DNA of 60,605 nucleotides from an uncultured Clostridia bacterium (GTDB lineage Bacteria; Bacillota; Clostridia; Oscillospirales; Ruminococcaceae). The position numbers and the translations under genes are program-made. Of this stretch, positions 18,257 to 27,592 are shown in pieces. Numbering within the stretch: position 1 is the stretch's first letter; each line of letters begins with the position of its first letter. The stretch is from positions 1-60,605 of the forward strand of contig CANQPB010000013.1 in assembly GCA_947625615.1 (NCBI GenBank), read 5' to 3'. The notes beneath the pieces are model-generated. The model had not been told where the DNA came from and ran no database searches. It worked only from the letters and a program-made list of their open reading frames with translations.

Positions 18257-19254
18257 TGGCAGAGTCAACCAACACCGCTGCGGCCGCAAAGGAAGTCAAG
18301 GTTAAAGCCCCCAAGGCTCCCAAGGCTGCCAAGGCGCCGAAAGAGCCTAAGCAGAAAGGTCTGAGAATAGCCTACGAAAAGCGCAAAGCGCTCTATGCCT
18401 ACGGCTTCCTCGCTATCTGGATTATAGGCACCATCTACTTCTTCTTAAGGCCTCTCGGCGTTTCGCTGTGGTATTCATTCAACAAGACCGAAGTCAAGCT
18501 CGGCTACATGGGCACCACGTTTACGGGCATCACAAACTACATAAGGGCGTTCAGAGAGGACACCGAGTATACCGAGGCTCTTCTGGCGGTACTGAGAGAC
18601 ACCCTTTGGCAGACTCCTCTTATCATCGTCTTCTCCATCTTCATCGCCGTAATCCTCAATCAGAAGTTCAAGGGCAGAACATTCGCCCGTGCGGTCTTCT
18701 TCCTCCCCGTTATCATTGCCACCGGCCCGGTTATCTCGATAATCAACGGCGACATGGACACCTCGGGTTATTCGGGAGGCGCCGAGCAGTTCTCGACAAT
18801 GTTTGAAACGGACATGACGGGAGCGCTGATGAACTTCCTCGGGGTATACAACATAAGCGATAAGGTTACGGATATGATCTCGACGATAACGTCGAACGTA
18901 TTCAACCTTGTATGGGATTCGGGTATCCAGATAATCATCTTCCTTTCGGCCTTGCAGAATATTCCGTTCTCGGCAAGAGAGGCCGCCTCGATAGAAGGCG
19001 CCACCGCCTGGGAATTCTTCTGGAAGATAACTATCCCCTACATCAGCCCCATGATAGTCACCAACCTTATCTACACCATAGTCGACTCCTTCATCGATCC
19101 TGCCAACGGCGTTATGACGCTGGTTCTGCAAAAGGCTTCGGATTGGGAACACGGCTATTCGGCGGCCATGGCGTGGTCATACTTCATCATAGTTATAGCC
19201 GCACTTGCGATTGTGCTGCCGATTCTGAACAAATTTGTTTACTACGAAGTATAA
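18256..19254 (+). CDS. Sugar ABC transporter permease (second pair, MalF-like)
   Basis: A 332-residue permease. An unusual Ala/Lys/Pro-rich N-terminal tail of about 35 residues (APKAPKAAKAPKEPKQ) precedes the membrane helices. The EAA loop reads AREAASIEGATAWEFFWKI. AAAGGAGG ends about ten bases before the ATG, which overlaps the upstream stop. It is a second, distinct importer half in the cluster, with no binding protein of its own immediately upstream. The giant binding protein or the DUF5696-like protein may serve it. Confidence 0.92.
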   Translation: MAESTNTAAAAKEVKVKAPKAPKAAKAPKEPKQKGLRIAYEKRKALYAYGFLAIWIIGTIYFFLRPLGVSLWYSFNKTEVKLGYMGTTFTGITNYIRAFREDTEYTEALLAVLRDTLWQTPLIIVFSIFIAVILNQKFKGRTFARAVFFLPVIIATGPVISIINGDMDTSGYSGGAEQFSTMFETDMTGALMNFLGVYNISDKVTDMISTITSNVFNLVWDSGIQIIIFLSALQNIPFSAREAASIEGATAWEFFWKITIPYISPMIVTNLIYTIVDSFIDPANGVMTLVLQKASDWEHGYSAAMAWSYFIIVIAALAIVLPILNKFVYYEV

Positions 19255-19268
19255 AGGAGGGATATTGA

Positions 19269-20405
19269 ATGGCAACTGCAAAAGAAGAAAAGCAATTTGA
19301 ACGTGAGCGCCAGAAGGCTCTGAAAGAGCGCGCCAAGGCCTATAAGGCCGCCAAAAAAGCGGGCACGCTTGACGAGCGGATAATATCCCCCGAGCACACG
19401 GCATATCTGAGAAGAAAAGCCGTGCTAAGCAAGGTTTGGCCGTTCTTCCGCTTCCTCATTCTGTTCGGCCTCTGCTTCGTTATACTCTATCCGCTTATCT
19501 ACATGTTCTCGACGGCATTCCGCCCCAACGTCCAGATGACCGACCCGTCCATCATCTGGATCCCGAAGACGCTGACCATTTCGAACATGGCCGACGCCTG
19601 GTCGATAATGAAATTCGACGAGGCCCTTTTGAACACCCTTAAGATAAATATAGTGTGTTCTCTCTTCTCGGTCATCACCTGCGCGCTTACCGGCTACGGT
19701 CTTGCCAGATTCAACTTCAAGGGCAAGGGAATCTGCTTCGCGGTGGTTATCATGCAGATAATCGTTCCGCCGCAGATCACCGTTATCCCGCTTTACCTCC
19801 AGTGGGCCTTCTTCAAGGGCGCCGGAATCGTAAAGCTCTGCTCTAAGCTCGGAATGACCACCTTCCTCGGCGCAACCATCAAGGACATCACCGACGTCAA
19901 CGGCGTGGCGACGGGACAGAAATACGCCTCGCTCATCGACAACCCGATAGTCATGTACTGGCCGGCCCTCTTTGCAAACGGCATAAAATCCGGTCTGTTC
20001 ATCTTCATCTTCCGCCAGTTCTTCCGCGGACTTCCGATTGAGCTTGAAGACGCCGCCTACCTCGACGGCTGCGGCCCGTTAAAGACCTTCATCAGAATCA
20101 TGGTTCCTAACGCGGCTTCGTCCTTCCTGACGGTCTTCCTCTTCGCCATAGTCTGGTACTGGAACGACTACTACATTTCGTCCACCTTCTTCCTCAACAA
20201 CAACACTGTCTCGCTTGCTCTGCAAAAACTCTCGAGCAACCTCGACCAGTACCTGTTCAACGGGGCGCAGGTCGGCACACGAAAGAAGATAGTCTGGCTC
20301 GAATCGGGCTGCCTTCTGACTATCGCACCTATCCTCGTAATGTACATCTTCCTGCAGAAGTACTTCACCGAGGGACTTGCGAGATCCGGTCTGACCGGTA
20401 TGTAA
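19269..20405 (+). CDS. Sugar ABC transporter permease (second pair, MalG-like)
   Basis: A 378-residue permease, longer than usual because of a 60-residue charged N-terminus (KEEKQFERERQKALKERAKA) and an inserted loop around NGVATGQKYASLIDNPIVMY. The EAA loop reads LEDAAYLDGCGPLKTFIRIM. AAAGGAGGGATAT precedes the ATG. A TGCCGCC hairpin follows in the 124-nt gap before the GH26 gene. Confidence 0.92.
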   Translation: MATAKEEKQFERERQKALKERAKAYKAAKKAGTLDERIISPEHTAYLRRKAVLSKVWPFFRFLILFGLCFVILYPLIYMFSTAFRPNVQMTDPSIIWIPKTLTISNMADAWSIMKFDEALLNTLKINIVCSLFSVITCALTGYGLARFNFKGKGICFAVVIMQIIVPPQITVIPLYLQWAFFKGAGIVKLCSKLGMTTFLGATIKDITDVNGVATGQKYASLIDNPIVMYWPALFANGIKSGLFIFIFRQFFRGLPIELEDAAYLDGCGPLKTFIRIMVPNAASSFLTVFLFAIVWYWNDYYISSTFFLNNNTVSLALQKLSSNLDQYLFNGAQVGTRKKIVWLESGCLLTIAPILVMYIFLQKYFTEGLARSGLTGM

Positions 20406-20440
20406 TTTCACCGGCGGACGGATAAAATCCGAAAACGGTA

Positions 20441-20464
20441 TGCCGCCTGCAAACGCGGGCGGCA
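20441..20464 (+). terminator. Hairpin after the second permease pair
   Basis: Seven-pair stem TGCCGCC/GGCGGCA with a ten-base loop, followed only by CACTTTCG. It may be a partial terminator or an mRNA-processing hairpin that lowers downstream expression. Confidence 0.4.
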
Positions 20465-20529
20465 CACTTTCGTGAATAAGAAATTTTGCGAACTTTATTA
20501 AAAAATTCATTCATTAACGGAGCGATGAC

Positions 20530-22122
20530 ATGAGAAGAGTAACGGCTCTTTTTATCTGCGGGCTGATGCTTTTGTCCGCCTGTTCGCAGGCCGAAGAGCA
20601 GCCGTCCGGGACAACGGGCGGAGGGATCTCGCTTTTCACCGAAGACCCCTCGCCGTCTGACCTGCCCGAGACTTCCGAAGACGCGTTTGGCGTTTCCGCC
20701 GAAACGGCGCCGCAGACAGTGCCGGAAATTTCGGACGCCGTGATAGAGCCGCAGACCTTTGCGCAGACAGAGGCCGAAATTCTCATCGAGCCTGAGGAGC
20801 AGGGAAATCTGCCCGAGAGCGCGTCGGTCACCGATTCCCGCGAGGGATATTCGGGTTCGGGCTGCGTAAGCGGCCTGAGGCCCGAGGACACCCTTGTCGC
20901 CGAGGCAGACCTGCCCGCTTCGCAGCATTATAACATCACCATCCGTGCGGCGGCCGATTCGCCGGTGAGCGGGGTTTTTGCCATAAACGGCATTCCCTGC
21001 GGCAGCTTTTCGCTGTCCGGCGACGGCTTTGAAGCTTTAAGGTTTGACAACATCTTCCTGTCGGCCGGAAAATGCCTTTTGGGGATAACCGCCCTCAGCG
21101 GCGCCGCCGACATCGACTGCCTGCTGATAGAAAATTCCGGCTACGTCCCCGATTTCTCCCTCCCCGGCGGGGGAGCGCTCTGCACGCCGAATCCCTCGGT
21201 GGGCGCGGAAGCGCTTTACGGCTACATCACCGGGCTTTTCGGCAAGAAAATTTTAAGCGGCCAGCAGGTCTCGCAGGGGAGCGACGCCGAGCTTGAAGCG
21301 GTTTACGGCGCTTCGGGCAGATACCCCGCCATACGCTTCGGCGAGCTTATGGATTACTCCGCAGGAGCGGACAGCGGCGACATCGAGCTTGCTGTCGGCT
21401 GGGCAAAGTCGGGCGGAATTGTCGGATATGTCTGGAACTGGACGATGAACGGCTCGGTATATGCCGACAGAACCGGCTTCGATCTTTCAAAAGCCGTCAC
21501 CGATCTCGACATAGTCGCGATGAACGGCAGCGCCCTCACCCTAAGATATGAATCGGGCGACATAACCGTCGAGACGCTCGCCGTTATCGACGGGATCGAC
21601 CTTGCGGCCGAGGCGTTAAAGCGCCTCAAAGAGGAGGATATCCCGGTGCTGTTCCGGCCGCTGCCCGAGGCCTCGGGCGGACAGTTTTGGTGGTCGAAGA
21701 GCGTCGAGAGCTATAAGTGGCTCTATAAACTCATTTATGAAAGAATGACCGTCTACCACGGGCTGGACAATCTGATCTGGGTCTGGAACGGCCAGAGCCC
21801 CGAATGGTACGTCGGGGATAACATGTGCGACATCGTCTCGCTCGACGTATACCTTGACGGCGGCACCGCGCCATACCCGAGCTGTCTGAACTTTTTGCTC
21901 GCCGCCCGCGAGATAACGCCCTCGAAGCCGGTGGCGCTCAGCGAAATTTCCCAGCTTCCCTCGCCTGACAGCCTCGCCTTGGACAGCGCCGTCTGGAGCT
22001 ATATATCCACCTGGACGGGCGAATACTCGCCCGAGGGCACGGGCACCGACCCGAGCATCTGGGACAGATTTTACAACAATACAATGGTCATCACAAAGGA
22101 TAAAATAGAATACAATCGGTAA
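20530..22122 (+). CDS. GH26-type glycoside hydrolase lipoprotein
   Basis: A 530-residue lipoprotein (lipobox LLSAC, Cys18). A Ser/Glu/Pro-rich linker runs to about residue 100. Residues about 100-215 look like a beta-sandwich carbohydrate-binding module. Residues about 225-510 are a GH26-like barrel: KKILSGQQ, YPAIRFGELMDYSAG and the GIVGYVWNW region. The acid/base is Glu380 in VLFRPLPEASGGQFWW and the nucleophile Glu472 in PVALSEIS. GH26 enzymes are mostly beta-mannanases and beta-1,3-xylanases. The His normally just before the acid/base (RPLHE) is Pro here, so specificity or activity may differ. Its place behind two permease pairs suggests it trims the imported glycan at the cell surface. 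Confidence 0.85.
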   Translation: MRRVTALFICGLMLLSACSQAEEQPSGTTGGGISLFTEDPSPSDLPETSEDAFGVSAETAPQTVPEISDAVIEPQTFAQTEAEILIEPEEQGNLPESASVTDSREGYSGSGCVSGLRPEDTLVAEADLPASQHYNITIRAAADSPVSGVFAINGIPCGSFSLSGDGFEALRFDNIFLSAGKCLLGITALSGAADIDCLLIENSGYVPDFSLPGGGALCTPNPSVGAEALYGYITGLFGKKILSGQQVSQGSDAELEAVYGASGRYPAIRFGELMDYSAGADSGDIELAVGWAKSGGIVGYVWNWTMNGSVYADRTGFDLSKAVTDLDIVAMNGSALTLRYESGDITVETLAVIDGIDLAAEALKRLKEEDIPVLFRPLPEASGGQFWWSKSVESYKWLYKLIYERMTVYHGLDNLIWVWNGQSPEWYVGDNMCDIVSLDVYLDGGTAPYPSCLNFLLAAREITPSKPVALSEISQLPSPDSLALDSAVWSYISTWTGEYSPEGTGTDPSIWDRFYNNTMVITKDKIEYNR

Positions 22123-22228
22123 TATATCCTAAGGATATTACTTGCCGTTTATATAATTTTAGCATTCATCGCTGATCTGTCCTGCGGGGCGGTCACGGAG
22201 AAATAAAGACCCTTTCAGGAGGAACAAT

Positions 22229-23278
22229 ATGAAACCGTCAAAGATCATACCATTCGCCCTCGCGGCGCTGACCGCAATGTCGGCCCTTTCGGGCTGTTAT
22301 TTCCTGCCGGAGGAGGAAGAGCTTTTAGAGGCGCCCGTCGTCAAGGCGAGCGAGGTGTCCTATACCACCACCACGGCCGAACTTAAGGACATCACCAAGC
22401 AGGTGCTTACCCCCGGCAACATAGCTTCCGGCACCGAATATAACGCCAGGTTCTCGGATATTGGCGGCAACATCAAGGCCGTTTACGTTTCGGCGGGGGA
22501 CACCGTCGAGGAGGGCCAGCTTCTTGCGGAATACGAGACCTACGAGCTTGACAAGCAGATTGAGCGCGGCGAGCTTGAGCTTCTGCGCGAGCAGCTTGAA
22601 TACGAGATAGCCGTTGAAAAGCACGAATCCGAGACCGTTAAGCAAAAGGAGCTTTTGGACGTTCAGCTTATGCAGAACGATCTCGACAAGCTTTACGCCG
22701 ACAAGGAGGCCGCAAAGCTTTACTCCGAGGTTGCGGGCACGGTTTCCTTTGTTAAAACCTGCTCGCCCGGCGACTGGGTAAATGCCGGCGAGACCATAGC
22801 CACCGTCATCGACATAACCGATCTCTATATCAAGATCGACCCCAACAACGACGTCGACCAGTTCATGATAGGCCGCCCGATAACCATTCGCTATGAGGGC
22901 GAATATTACGACGGCACCATTGTCCGCAACAAATCCGGCGTTCAGTGGGACGAGGCCGCTCAGGGCGCTCTTGTGGGCTCCGACGGCGAGGAGATTTTGG
23001 GCGAGGAATCCGAGGATATCATCGTCAAGTTCAACGACATTATCCCCGAGAGCTCGGCGGTCGGAAATATTGCCGACACCATACTTGTCCTCGACAAGCG
23101 TGAGAACGTCATAGTCATCTCGGCGAATCTTGTCAAGAAAGTGAACGGCGTCAACTGCGTCTACGTCTTCAAGGACAACGAAAGAGTTCCCGTTAACGTA
23201 TCGCTCGGGCTTCAGAGCGGTTCGCTCGTTGAAATAACCTCCGGGCTCGAGCCGGGAGATGAAGTCATCATAAGATAA
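22229..23278 (+). CDS. MacA/HlyD-type periplasmic adaptor lipoprotein
   Basis: A 349-residue membrane-fusion-type protein. Lipobox LSGC is near residue 19. A lipoyl-type half (EYNARFSDIGGNIKAVYVSAG), a short coiled coil (YELDKQIERGELELLREQ and onward), the second lipoyl half and beta-barrel domains follow in the usual order. CAGGAGGAACA precedes the ATG. In Firmicutes these work with an FtsX-like permease and a MacB-type ATPase. The permease follows 41 nt downstream, but the ATPases are 14 kb upstream. Confidence 0.9.
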   Translation: MKPSKIIPFALAALTAMSALSGCYFLPEEEELLEAPVVKASEVSYTTTTAELKDITKQVLTPGNIASGTEYNARFSDIGGNIKAVYVSAGDTVEEGQLLAEYETYELDKQIERGELELLREQLEYEIAVEKHESETVKQKELLDVQLMQNDLDKLYADKEAAKLYSEVAGTVSFVKTCSPGDWVNAGETIATVIDITDLYIKIDPNNDVDQFMIGRPITIRYEGEYYDGTIVRNKSGVQWDEAAQGALVGSDGEEILGEESEDIIVKFNDIIPESSAVGNIADTILVLDKRENVIVISANLVKKVNGVNCVYVFKDNERVPVNVSLGLQSGSLVEITSGLEPGDEVIIR

Positions 23279-23319
23279 GACAGCGCGTCTGCGGATTTTA
23301 ACAGCATGGAGGATACGAG

Positions 23320-26139
23320 ATGTTAACACTGCTTTTCCGAAAGATGCGAAATACCAAATGGATGGTTATCTGTCTTCTTGTCGGATTCATCATGGCAACG
23401 GCCATGACAAGTACGATCCCGATATATATGCACGCCTCGCTGCAGCGTATGCTGATAAAGGATATGCAGGCATATCAGGAGAATACCGGGGTATATCCCG
23501 GCGTTTACGCCGTCTCCAAGACCCTTGTGAGCGGCACGAGCGCAAAAAATCAGCGCGCAAACGTAAACAATGTTTATGCGCGCGCCGCAAACCGCTTCAA
23601 CGACCTTTTTGTCCCCTATGAGACATATAAGGCGTTCACCTCCGATTCCTACCTCTACGTCACCAATATCGAGACCGACGGAGATCCCTCGATGGTGAAA
23701 TTGGGCGGCATGACGGATATCGGGGATCACATCAAGATAGTCAGGGGCAGAATGTATGAGAAGGAAAAGACTGCCGACGGCGTATATGAGGTAATATGCA
23801 CCGAAAAGGCCCTGCAGCTCACCCAGCTCACCACCGACACCGTCTACGAGGTCAAGAACATCTTAGACCGCGTGACCGAGGACACCCTGAAAATAAAGAT
23901 AGTCGGCGTTTTTGAGACCGCCACCGACAACGACACCTACTGGTCGGAGGGGCTTTCAAACTACGACAACACCTTCTTTACCGATTTCATCACCCTCACC
24001 GATGAAATAATCTTCACAGGGATAGTCAACCTGAACAGCGTTGAATGCCGCTTCATCATCGACTATCAGCACATGGACATGAACGTCATCGAGCATGTCC
24101 GCAACCAGTTTGCCTCCCAGCTTGAGCAGTATAAGGAAGAGGCGACCACCTTCGAAGTCCCCGCGCAGGAGGTTTTAGAGGAATACGCCACAAAGGCGGC
24201 CTCGCTGAAATACATACTTCTCATGCTCGACATACCGGTCATACTAATGCTGATATTCTACCTGTTCATGGTGTCTCAGCTCAACATAGAATCGGAGCGC
24301 AACGAGATAGCGATGCTCAAATCGCGCGGAGCCTCTGCCTGGCAGATACTTCGCATTTACGCCTACGAGACCCTTATCCTCGGCGCGGTTTCGGCGCTGG
24401 TGGGCCCGTTTGTAGGCCTCGGGCTCTGCAACATCTTGGGCGTTTCAAACGGCTTCTTGGAATTCGTAAACAGGCCGGCTTTGCACGCAAAGCTTTCTTT
24501 GACGGCGTTCGGATATGCCGTGGCGGCGGTGGCGGTGTTCTTTGTCACCACCCTCGTGCCGATAATTCCCGCCTCGCGCGTGTCGATAGTTGCGCACAAG
24601 CAGTCGAAGGCCCACGAGCAGAAAAAGCCCTTCTGGCAGCGCTCCTTCCTCGACGTCATCTGCGTTGTCCTGCCGGTGGTGTGGCTCTGGTGGTATAACA
24701 GAACCAACGACAACCTCATCGCCCAGGGAATCGTCGACACCTCTGCAAATATGAATCCGCTGATGTTCGCGGCCTCCACTGTGTTCATTCTCGGCGCGGC
24801 GCTTCTCTGCGTAAGAATTTACCCATACTTCATCAGGCTTGTATACTTCATCGGCCGCAAGCATTGGTCGCCGGCGGCGTATATCTCCCTCAACAACATC
24901 GGCCGCTCGTCTACCGGCCGCGAGAAGTTCATCATGATCTTCCTTATCCTCACGGTTGCCCTCGGAATATTCTCGGCGAACACCGCCCGGGCGATAAACC
25001 GCAACACCGAGGAGAGAATACGCTATAATCTCGGCGCCGACGCGGTCATCGAAGAGGCTTGGAAGACGAGCCGCGTAAAGGTCTACGACGAGGAGGCCGG
25101 CGAGGAGACGTCGACCACCCAGTATACCGAGCCGGAATTCGAGCGCTATTCGGCGCTTCCCGGCGTAAAGCTCGCCACCCCCGTCTTCAAGCGTGACATG
25201 GTTCAGATGAGATATAACGACTCCAACCAGACCGACTGCATCGCCATGGCGATAATTCCCGATCAGTTTGCCCAGGTGGCCTGGTTCCGCTCAGACCTCC
25301 TGCCGGTGCACATCAACTACTACATCAACGCGCTCAGCGAATGCCAGGACGGCGCGATAATCTCCCGCTCCTACGCCGACAAGAAGGGCGTGAACCTCGG
25401 CGACGTAGTTGAGGTAAAGTGGGCGAGAAACAACTGGTTCGAGACCACCGTCGTCGCGATAGTCGATTACTGGCCGAGCATGAACCCCTATAACAAGAAT
25501 TCCCAGGGCGACTATCAGGACTTCATCGTCCTCAACTACGACTACGTCAGCATCATGACGATAACCGAGCCCTATCAGGTCTGGCTCTCGCTTGAGGACG
25601 ACGCCGACATCGGCGAGTTCTACCAGGCGGCCTCCGACAGCGGCATCGTCGCCACCAGAATGGACGTCGCATCGCAGCTCATCATAAGCTCGAAGACCGA
25701 CGCCGTCTTACAGGGCGTAAACGGCGCGCTTACCCTCGGCTTCATCACGATAATGGCTATGTGCTTCATCGGCTTCCTGATTTACTGGATCCTCTCCATC
25801 AAGGGCAGAACGCTCCAGTTCGGTATCCTCAGAGCCATGGGTATGTCCTTCAGAGAGATCATCTCTATGATAGTTTACGAGCAGCTTCTGGTTTCCGGCG
25901 TTTCGATATTCCTGTCGATAATCATCGGCGGAATCGCCTCCGACATCTTCGTGCCGCTCTTCCAGGTGCTCTACAATGTCACCGACCAGGTGCCGCCGTT
26001 CAGGGTTGTTTCCCAGCGCAGCGACTACATAAAGCTTTACATCATCGTTCTTGTGATGCTTTTGGTAGGATTTATCGTCATAGCGCGGCTTATCAAGCAG
26101 ATAAACATCAACAAGGCCCTGAAACTCGGCGAGGATTAA
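23320..26139 (+). CDS. FtsX/MacB-type ABC permease
   Basis: A 939-residue permease: one N-terminal helix, a large external domain, three helices (residues about 300-420), further central helices, a second external domain, and three C-terminal helices (LGFITIMAMCFIGFLIYWIL to VMLLVGFIVIARLI). This duplicated layout is typical of large FtsX-family permeases in Firmicutes. It carries no ATPase. The two ATPases that open the cluster are the natural partners. Such systems usually move peptides or lipids or signal mechanically rather than import sugars. Confidence 0.92.
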   Translation: MLTLLFRKMRNTKWMVICLLVGFIMATAMTSTIPIYMHASLQRMLIKDMQAYQENTGVYPGVYAVSKTLVSGTSAKNQRANVNNVYARAANRFNDLFVPYETYKAFTSDSYLYVTNIETDGDPSMVKLGGMTDIGDHIKIVRGRMYEKEKTADGVYEVICTEKALQLTQLTTDTVYEVKNILDRVTEDTLKIKIVGVFETATDNDTYWSEGLSNYDNTFFTDFITLTDEIIFTGIVNLNSVECRFIIDYQHMDMNVIEHVRNQFASQLEQYKEEATTFEVPAQEVLEEYATKAASLKYILLMLDIPVILMLIFYLFMVSQLNIESERNEIAMLKSRGASAWQILRIYAYETLILGAVSALVGPFVGLGLCNILGVSNGFLEFVNRPALHAKLSLTAFGYAVAAVAVFFVTTLVPIIPASRVSIVAHKQSKAHEQKKPFWQRSFLDVICVVLPVVWLWWYNRTNDNLIAQGIVDTSANMNPLMFAASTVFILGAALLCVRIYPYFIRLVYFIGRKHWSPAAYISLNNIGRSSTGREKFIMIFLILTVALGIFSANTARAINRNTEERIRYNLGADAVIEEAWKTSRVKVYDEEAGEETSTTQYTEPEFERYSALPGVKLATPVFKRDMVQMRYNDSNQTDCIAMAIIPDQFAQVAWFRSDLLPVHINYYINALSECQDGAIISRSYADKKGVNLGDVVEVKWARNNWFETTVVAIVDYWPSMNPYNKNSQGDYQDFIVLNYDYVSIMTITEPYQVWLSLEDDADIGEFYQAASDSGIVATRMDVASQLIISSKTDAVLQGVNGALTLGFITIMAMCFIGFLIYWILSIKGRTLQFGILRAMGMSFREIISMIVYEQLLVSGVSIFLSIIIGGIASDIFVPLFQVLYNVTDQVPPFRVVSQRSDYIKLYIIVLVMLLVGFIVIARLIKQININKALKLGED

Positions 26140-26207
26140 AAATTTACCGCGAATTTTGCGAAAAAATATCGCGCAAAAATATTTACCTTTGTCACCATAA
26201 TTTAAAG

Positions 26208-26237
26208 AATTGCCGTCCGAATTATCGGGCGGCAATT
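26208..26237. terminator. Bidirectional terminator between the transporter cluster and galM
   Basis: Thirteen-pair stem (AATTGCCGTCCGA/TCGGGCGGCAATT, one wobble) with flanking A and T runs on both sides, between convergent genes. Confidence 0.85.
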
Positions 26238-26275
26238 TCAAAAAATATAATTGCGGAATTTTGCGCGGCGGCCTG

Positions 26276-27331
26276 TCAGTCTTCGGTTACGCCGAATTTA
26301 TAGACCGTCAGGTGTCTGTACTTTTCGCCTTTTTTGAGAACGGGCTTTTCAAAATTGTCGAATCTCATGGCGTTGGGCCAGAACTGCGTTTCAAGGCAAA
26401 GGCCCTCGCGGCGGTTTATCGGGCGGCCGCCCTTGCCGAACGGCGGGCGGGAATTCAAGGAATTTCCGCTGTAAAACTGCATTCCCGGAAGGTCGGTATA
26501 CACCTCCATGGTGCGGCCGGTCTTGGGGGAGCAGAGAACGGCTGCGCGCCGGAATCCGTTGCCGTTAATGCAGAAATTGTGGTCGTATCCGCCGCCGAAG
26601 GCTATCTGATCGTTATGCTTCGCGCCGATTCGAAGACCTATCTTCTCGGGCGAGGTGAAATCGAACGGCGTGCCGCACACCTTTGCAACATGCCCCATGG
26701 GCAGACACTCGCTGTTGCAGGGGGTATAGTGATCCGCCTCAATTTTGAGAACATGATCGGTTATTTCGCCGCTGCCCTCGCCGTTGAGGTTGAAATAGCA
26801 GTGGTTTGTAAGATTGCAGACAGTGTCGCTGTCGCAGACGGCCGAGTATTCTATCCCCAAAGCGTTCGAATCGTTAAATGTATATCTCACGGTCACGTCA
26901 AGGTTCCCCGGGAAGCCCTCTTCGCCGTCGGGGGAGAGATATTTGAGAACAAGCGCCTCGCCGTCAATTTCGGCATTCCAGAGTTTTTTGTCAAAGCCCA
27001 TGGGGCCGCCGTGCAGATTGTTTCTGCCGTCGTTGCGCCTGAGCTTAAAGACGTTTCTGCCGAGCCTGAATGAGGCGTCTTCAATGCGGTTGCCGTGGCG
27101 GCCGATGAGCGCGCCGATGTATTTGTCCTGCTTTTCGTAGTCCGCGGCGGAATCGTACCCCAAAGCGACGTCGCCGAGAACCCCGTTTTTGTCGGGAACA
27201 AATATCGAGCGAATGGCGCCGCCGAAGTCGGTGATCTCAACATATGCGCCGGAGGAATTTTTAAGCTCGAAGAGCGAGACCTCCTCGCCGGTTGAAAGCT
27301 TGCCGAACGGTTTTTTTGTGATTTTTGTCAT
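26276..27331 (-). CDS. galM: Aldose 1-epimerase (galactose mutarotase)
   Basis: A 351-residue enzyme interconverting alpha- and beta-anomers of galactose and glucose in the cytoplasm. It matches the family in length. NLTNHCYFNL carries a catalytic His, GGYDHNFCI the substrate-binding Asp, and LETQFWPNA the catalytic Glu. The N-terminus (MTKITKKPFGKLSTGEEV) is typical. It is a single gene with its own promoter, convergent with the transporter cluster, and fits sugar use after uptake. Confidence 0.95.
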   Translation of the reverse strand: MTKITKKPFGKLSTGEEVSLFELKNSSGAYVEITDFGGAIRSIFVPDKNGVLGDVALGYDSAADYEKQDKYIGALIGRHGNRIEDASFRLGRNVFKLRRNDGRNNLHGGPMGFDKKLWNAEIDGEALVLKYLSPDGEEGFPGNLDVTVRYTFNDSNALGIEYSAVCDSDTVCNLTNHCYFNLNGEGSGEITDHVLKIEADHYTPCNSECLPMGHVAKVCGTPFDFTSPEKIGLRIGAKHNDQIAFGGGYDHNFCINGNGFRRAAVLCSPKTGRTMEVYTDLPGMQFYSGNSLNSRPPFGKGGRPINRREGLCLETQFWPNAMRFDNFEKPVLKKGEKYRHLTVYKFGVTED

Positions 27332-27419
27332 AGAATCAGCGACCTTTCCGTCAATTTTAACAAAATTTAAAAAATCATGAAACTAAACGCAATATTTCGG
27401 CGTCTATATCAGTATTACA

Positions 27420-27448
27420 AGTGTAGCACCTTTATTCGAGGATTGCAA
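27420..27448 (-). promoter_or_regulatory. Promoter of galM
   Basis: On the minus strand TTGCAA (27448-27443), 17-nt spacer, TACACT (27425-27420), about 90 nt upstream of galM. Confidence 0.55.
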
Positions 27449-27528
27449 GGGCTTTTGTAAAATTGCCTATATGCAGGAAAATTTTTTCTTAAAAAAAGCT
27501 TAAATTTTCTATTTTTCTCAAAAACCTA

Positions 27529-27557
27529 TTTACAAATCCGAAAAAGGGTGATATAAT
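27529..27557 (+). promoter_or_regulatory. Promoter of the repetitive secreted protein
   Basis: TTTACA (27529-27534), 17-nt spacer, TATAAT (27552-27557). The leader is short, with AAAGGAG at 27575-27581. Confidence 0.8.
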
Positions 27558-27592
27558 AATATCAACATTTTTTAAAAGGAGTGTTATTATCA

